Assembly (NCBI GenBank): GCA_009936825.1
Contig: JAACDV010000127.1
Coordinates: 1-5,425 of the forward strand
Length of the DNA: 5,425 nt
Direction of reading: 5' to 3'
Source of the DNA: Bacteroidota bacterium
GTDB lineage: Bacteria; Pseudomonadota; Alphaproteobacteria; Puniceispirillales; Puniceispirillaceae
Below, one piece after another: positions 5,043-5,425 of the stretch. Positions within the stretch are counted from its first letter, which is position 1. The number at the start of each line of letters is the position of its first letter. A model generated the notes under the pieces. The model saw nothing but the letters and a program-made list of their open reading frames with translations. It made no database searches and had not been told where the DNA came from. Position numbers and translations under genes: made by a program.

Positions 5043-5414
5043 ATGATTTCGATTGCCAACAATTCTATGCACCAAGTTATGGCCTCCCAACGCAGGCCCG
5101 ACCAATCGTTATTGGGAGGTCTAACTGGTGCAACATCCATGCCAATTGGCGCCATGATGGACCGCCAAAGTCAGCTTGCTGTGGTACCAGCTGAGGCAGC
5201 CAATACTATGATGCGCTATGATAGCCGCAATCAGGTGCAAATTATCAATCCACGCCTCTCGCCCTCGACAGTGACGAGCGAACGCGCGCTTGAAGCACGT
5301 GCAGGAAATGCGCCAACTTATAGGCATAATGTGATGGCAACGCGGATTGAACGCACATCAAACCTGTTCGCCGATGCGCCAACCTACCGCAATCAGATTG
5401 ATATTCTGGCCTAG
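5043..5414 (+). CDS. Unrecognised 123-residue protein beside flagellar genes
   Basis: I do not recognise this protein. It is a complete frame of 123 residues, divergent from fliS. It has no membrane helix, no signal peptide and no cysteine. The N-terminal half is Met/Gln/Gly-rich (for example GGLTGATSMPIGAMM, 25-39), and the C-terminal half is polar and arginine-rich. A motif APTYR occurs twice, at residues 90-94 and 112-116, each followed by an Asn within two residues. The start at 5043 is the only ATG before the upstream in-frame stop (5010-5012), but no Shine-Dalgarno is seen; starts at 5070, 5079 or 5139 are possible. Lack of a signal peptide and a polar make-up would allow a secreted flagellar-type substrate or a cytosolic partner, but neither is shown. 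It is the longest frame here, and no competing gene is evident. Confidence 0.6.
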   Translation: MISIANNSMHQVMASQRRPDQSLLGGLTGATSMPIGAMMDRQSQLAVVPAEAANTMMRYDSRNQVQIINPRLSPSTVTSERALEARAGNAPTYRHNVMATRIERTSNLFADAPTYRNQIDILA

Positions 5415-5425
5415 CTGCAAGACGC

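Overview
The window is part of a bacterial flagellar gene cluster, with no sign of a mobile element, RNA gene or CRISPR array. A perfect CtrA-type box (TTAA-N7-TTAACCAT) in the main regulatory gap points to an alphaproteobacterium. The gene order (HTH-less sigma-54 activator, then fliE, then fliF, divergent from a FleQ-like activator) resembles the fleQ / fleT-fliEF arrangement of Rhodobacter sphaeroides fla1. The order or genus cannot be fixed from this sequence: base composition of the genes looks middling, while the control region is very AT-rich.

Layout: positions 1-2803 (minus strand) hold one operon, transcribed leftwards: a FleT-like enhancer-binding protein without a DNA-binding domain, fliE (MS-ring/rod junction) and fliF (MS ring, cut by the window edge). 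Positions 2804-3155 are a 352-bp AT-rich divergent control region. It contains a well-formed sigma-54 promoter for the left operon, a candidate IHF site, a CtrA box, a 19-bp perfect inverted repeat followed by a T tract, two 17-bp near-identical direct repeats and a sigma-70-like promoter for the right-hand gene. Positions 3156-4229 (plus) encode a FleQ-like sigma-54 activator reduced to the AAA+ and Fis-type HTH domains. It converges on a fliS-fliT pair (4960-4246, minus) across a small shared hairpin. Divergent from fliS, at 5043-5414, lies an unrecognised 123-residue protein.

Working model (inference from family knowledge): CtrA and/or a housekeeping promoter turns on the FleQ-like protein. 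This, with sigma-54 and perhaps IHF, activates the fleT-fliE-fliF operon. The FleT-like protein has its own N-terminal region and AAA+ motor but no HTH, and FleQ has motor plus HTH but no N-terminal domain, so the two may act as a mixed oligomer on later flagellar promoters. FliS and FliT would be the export chaperones for filament and cap subunits. The most unusual points are this complementary pair of activators, the dense control region between them, and the unknown gene at the right end.
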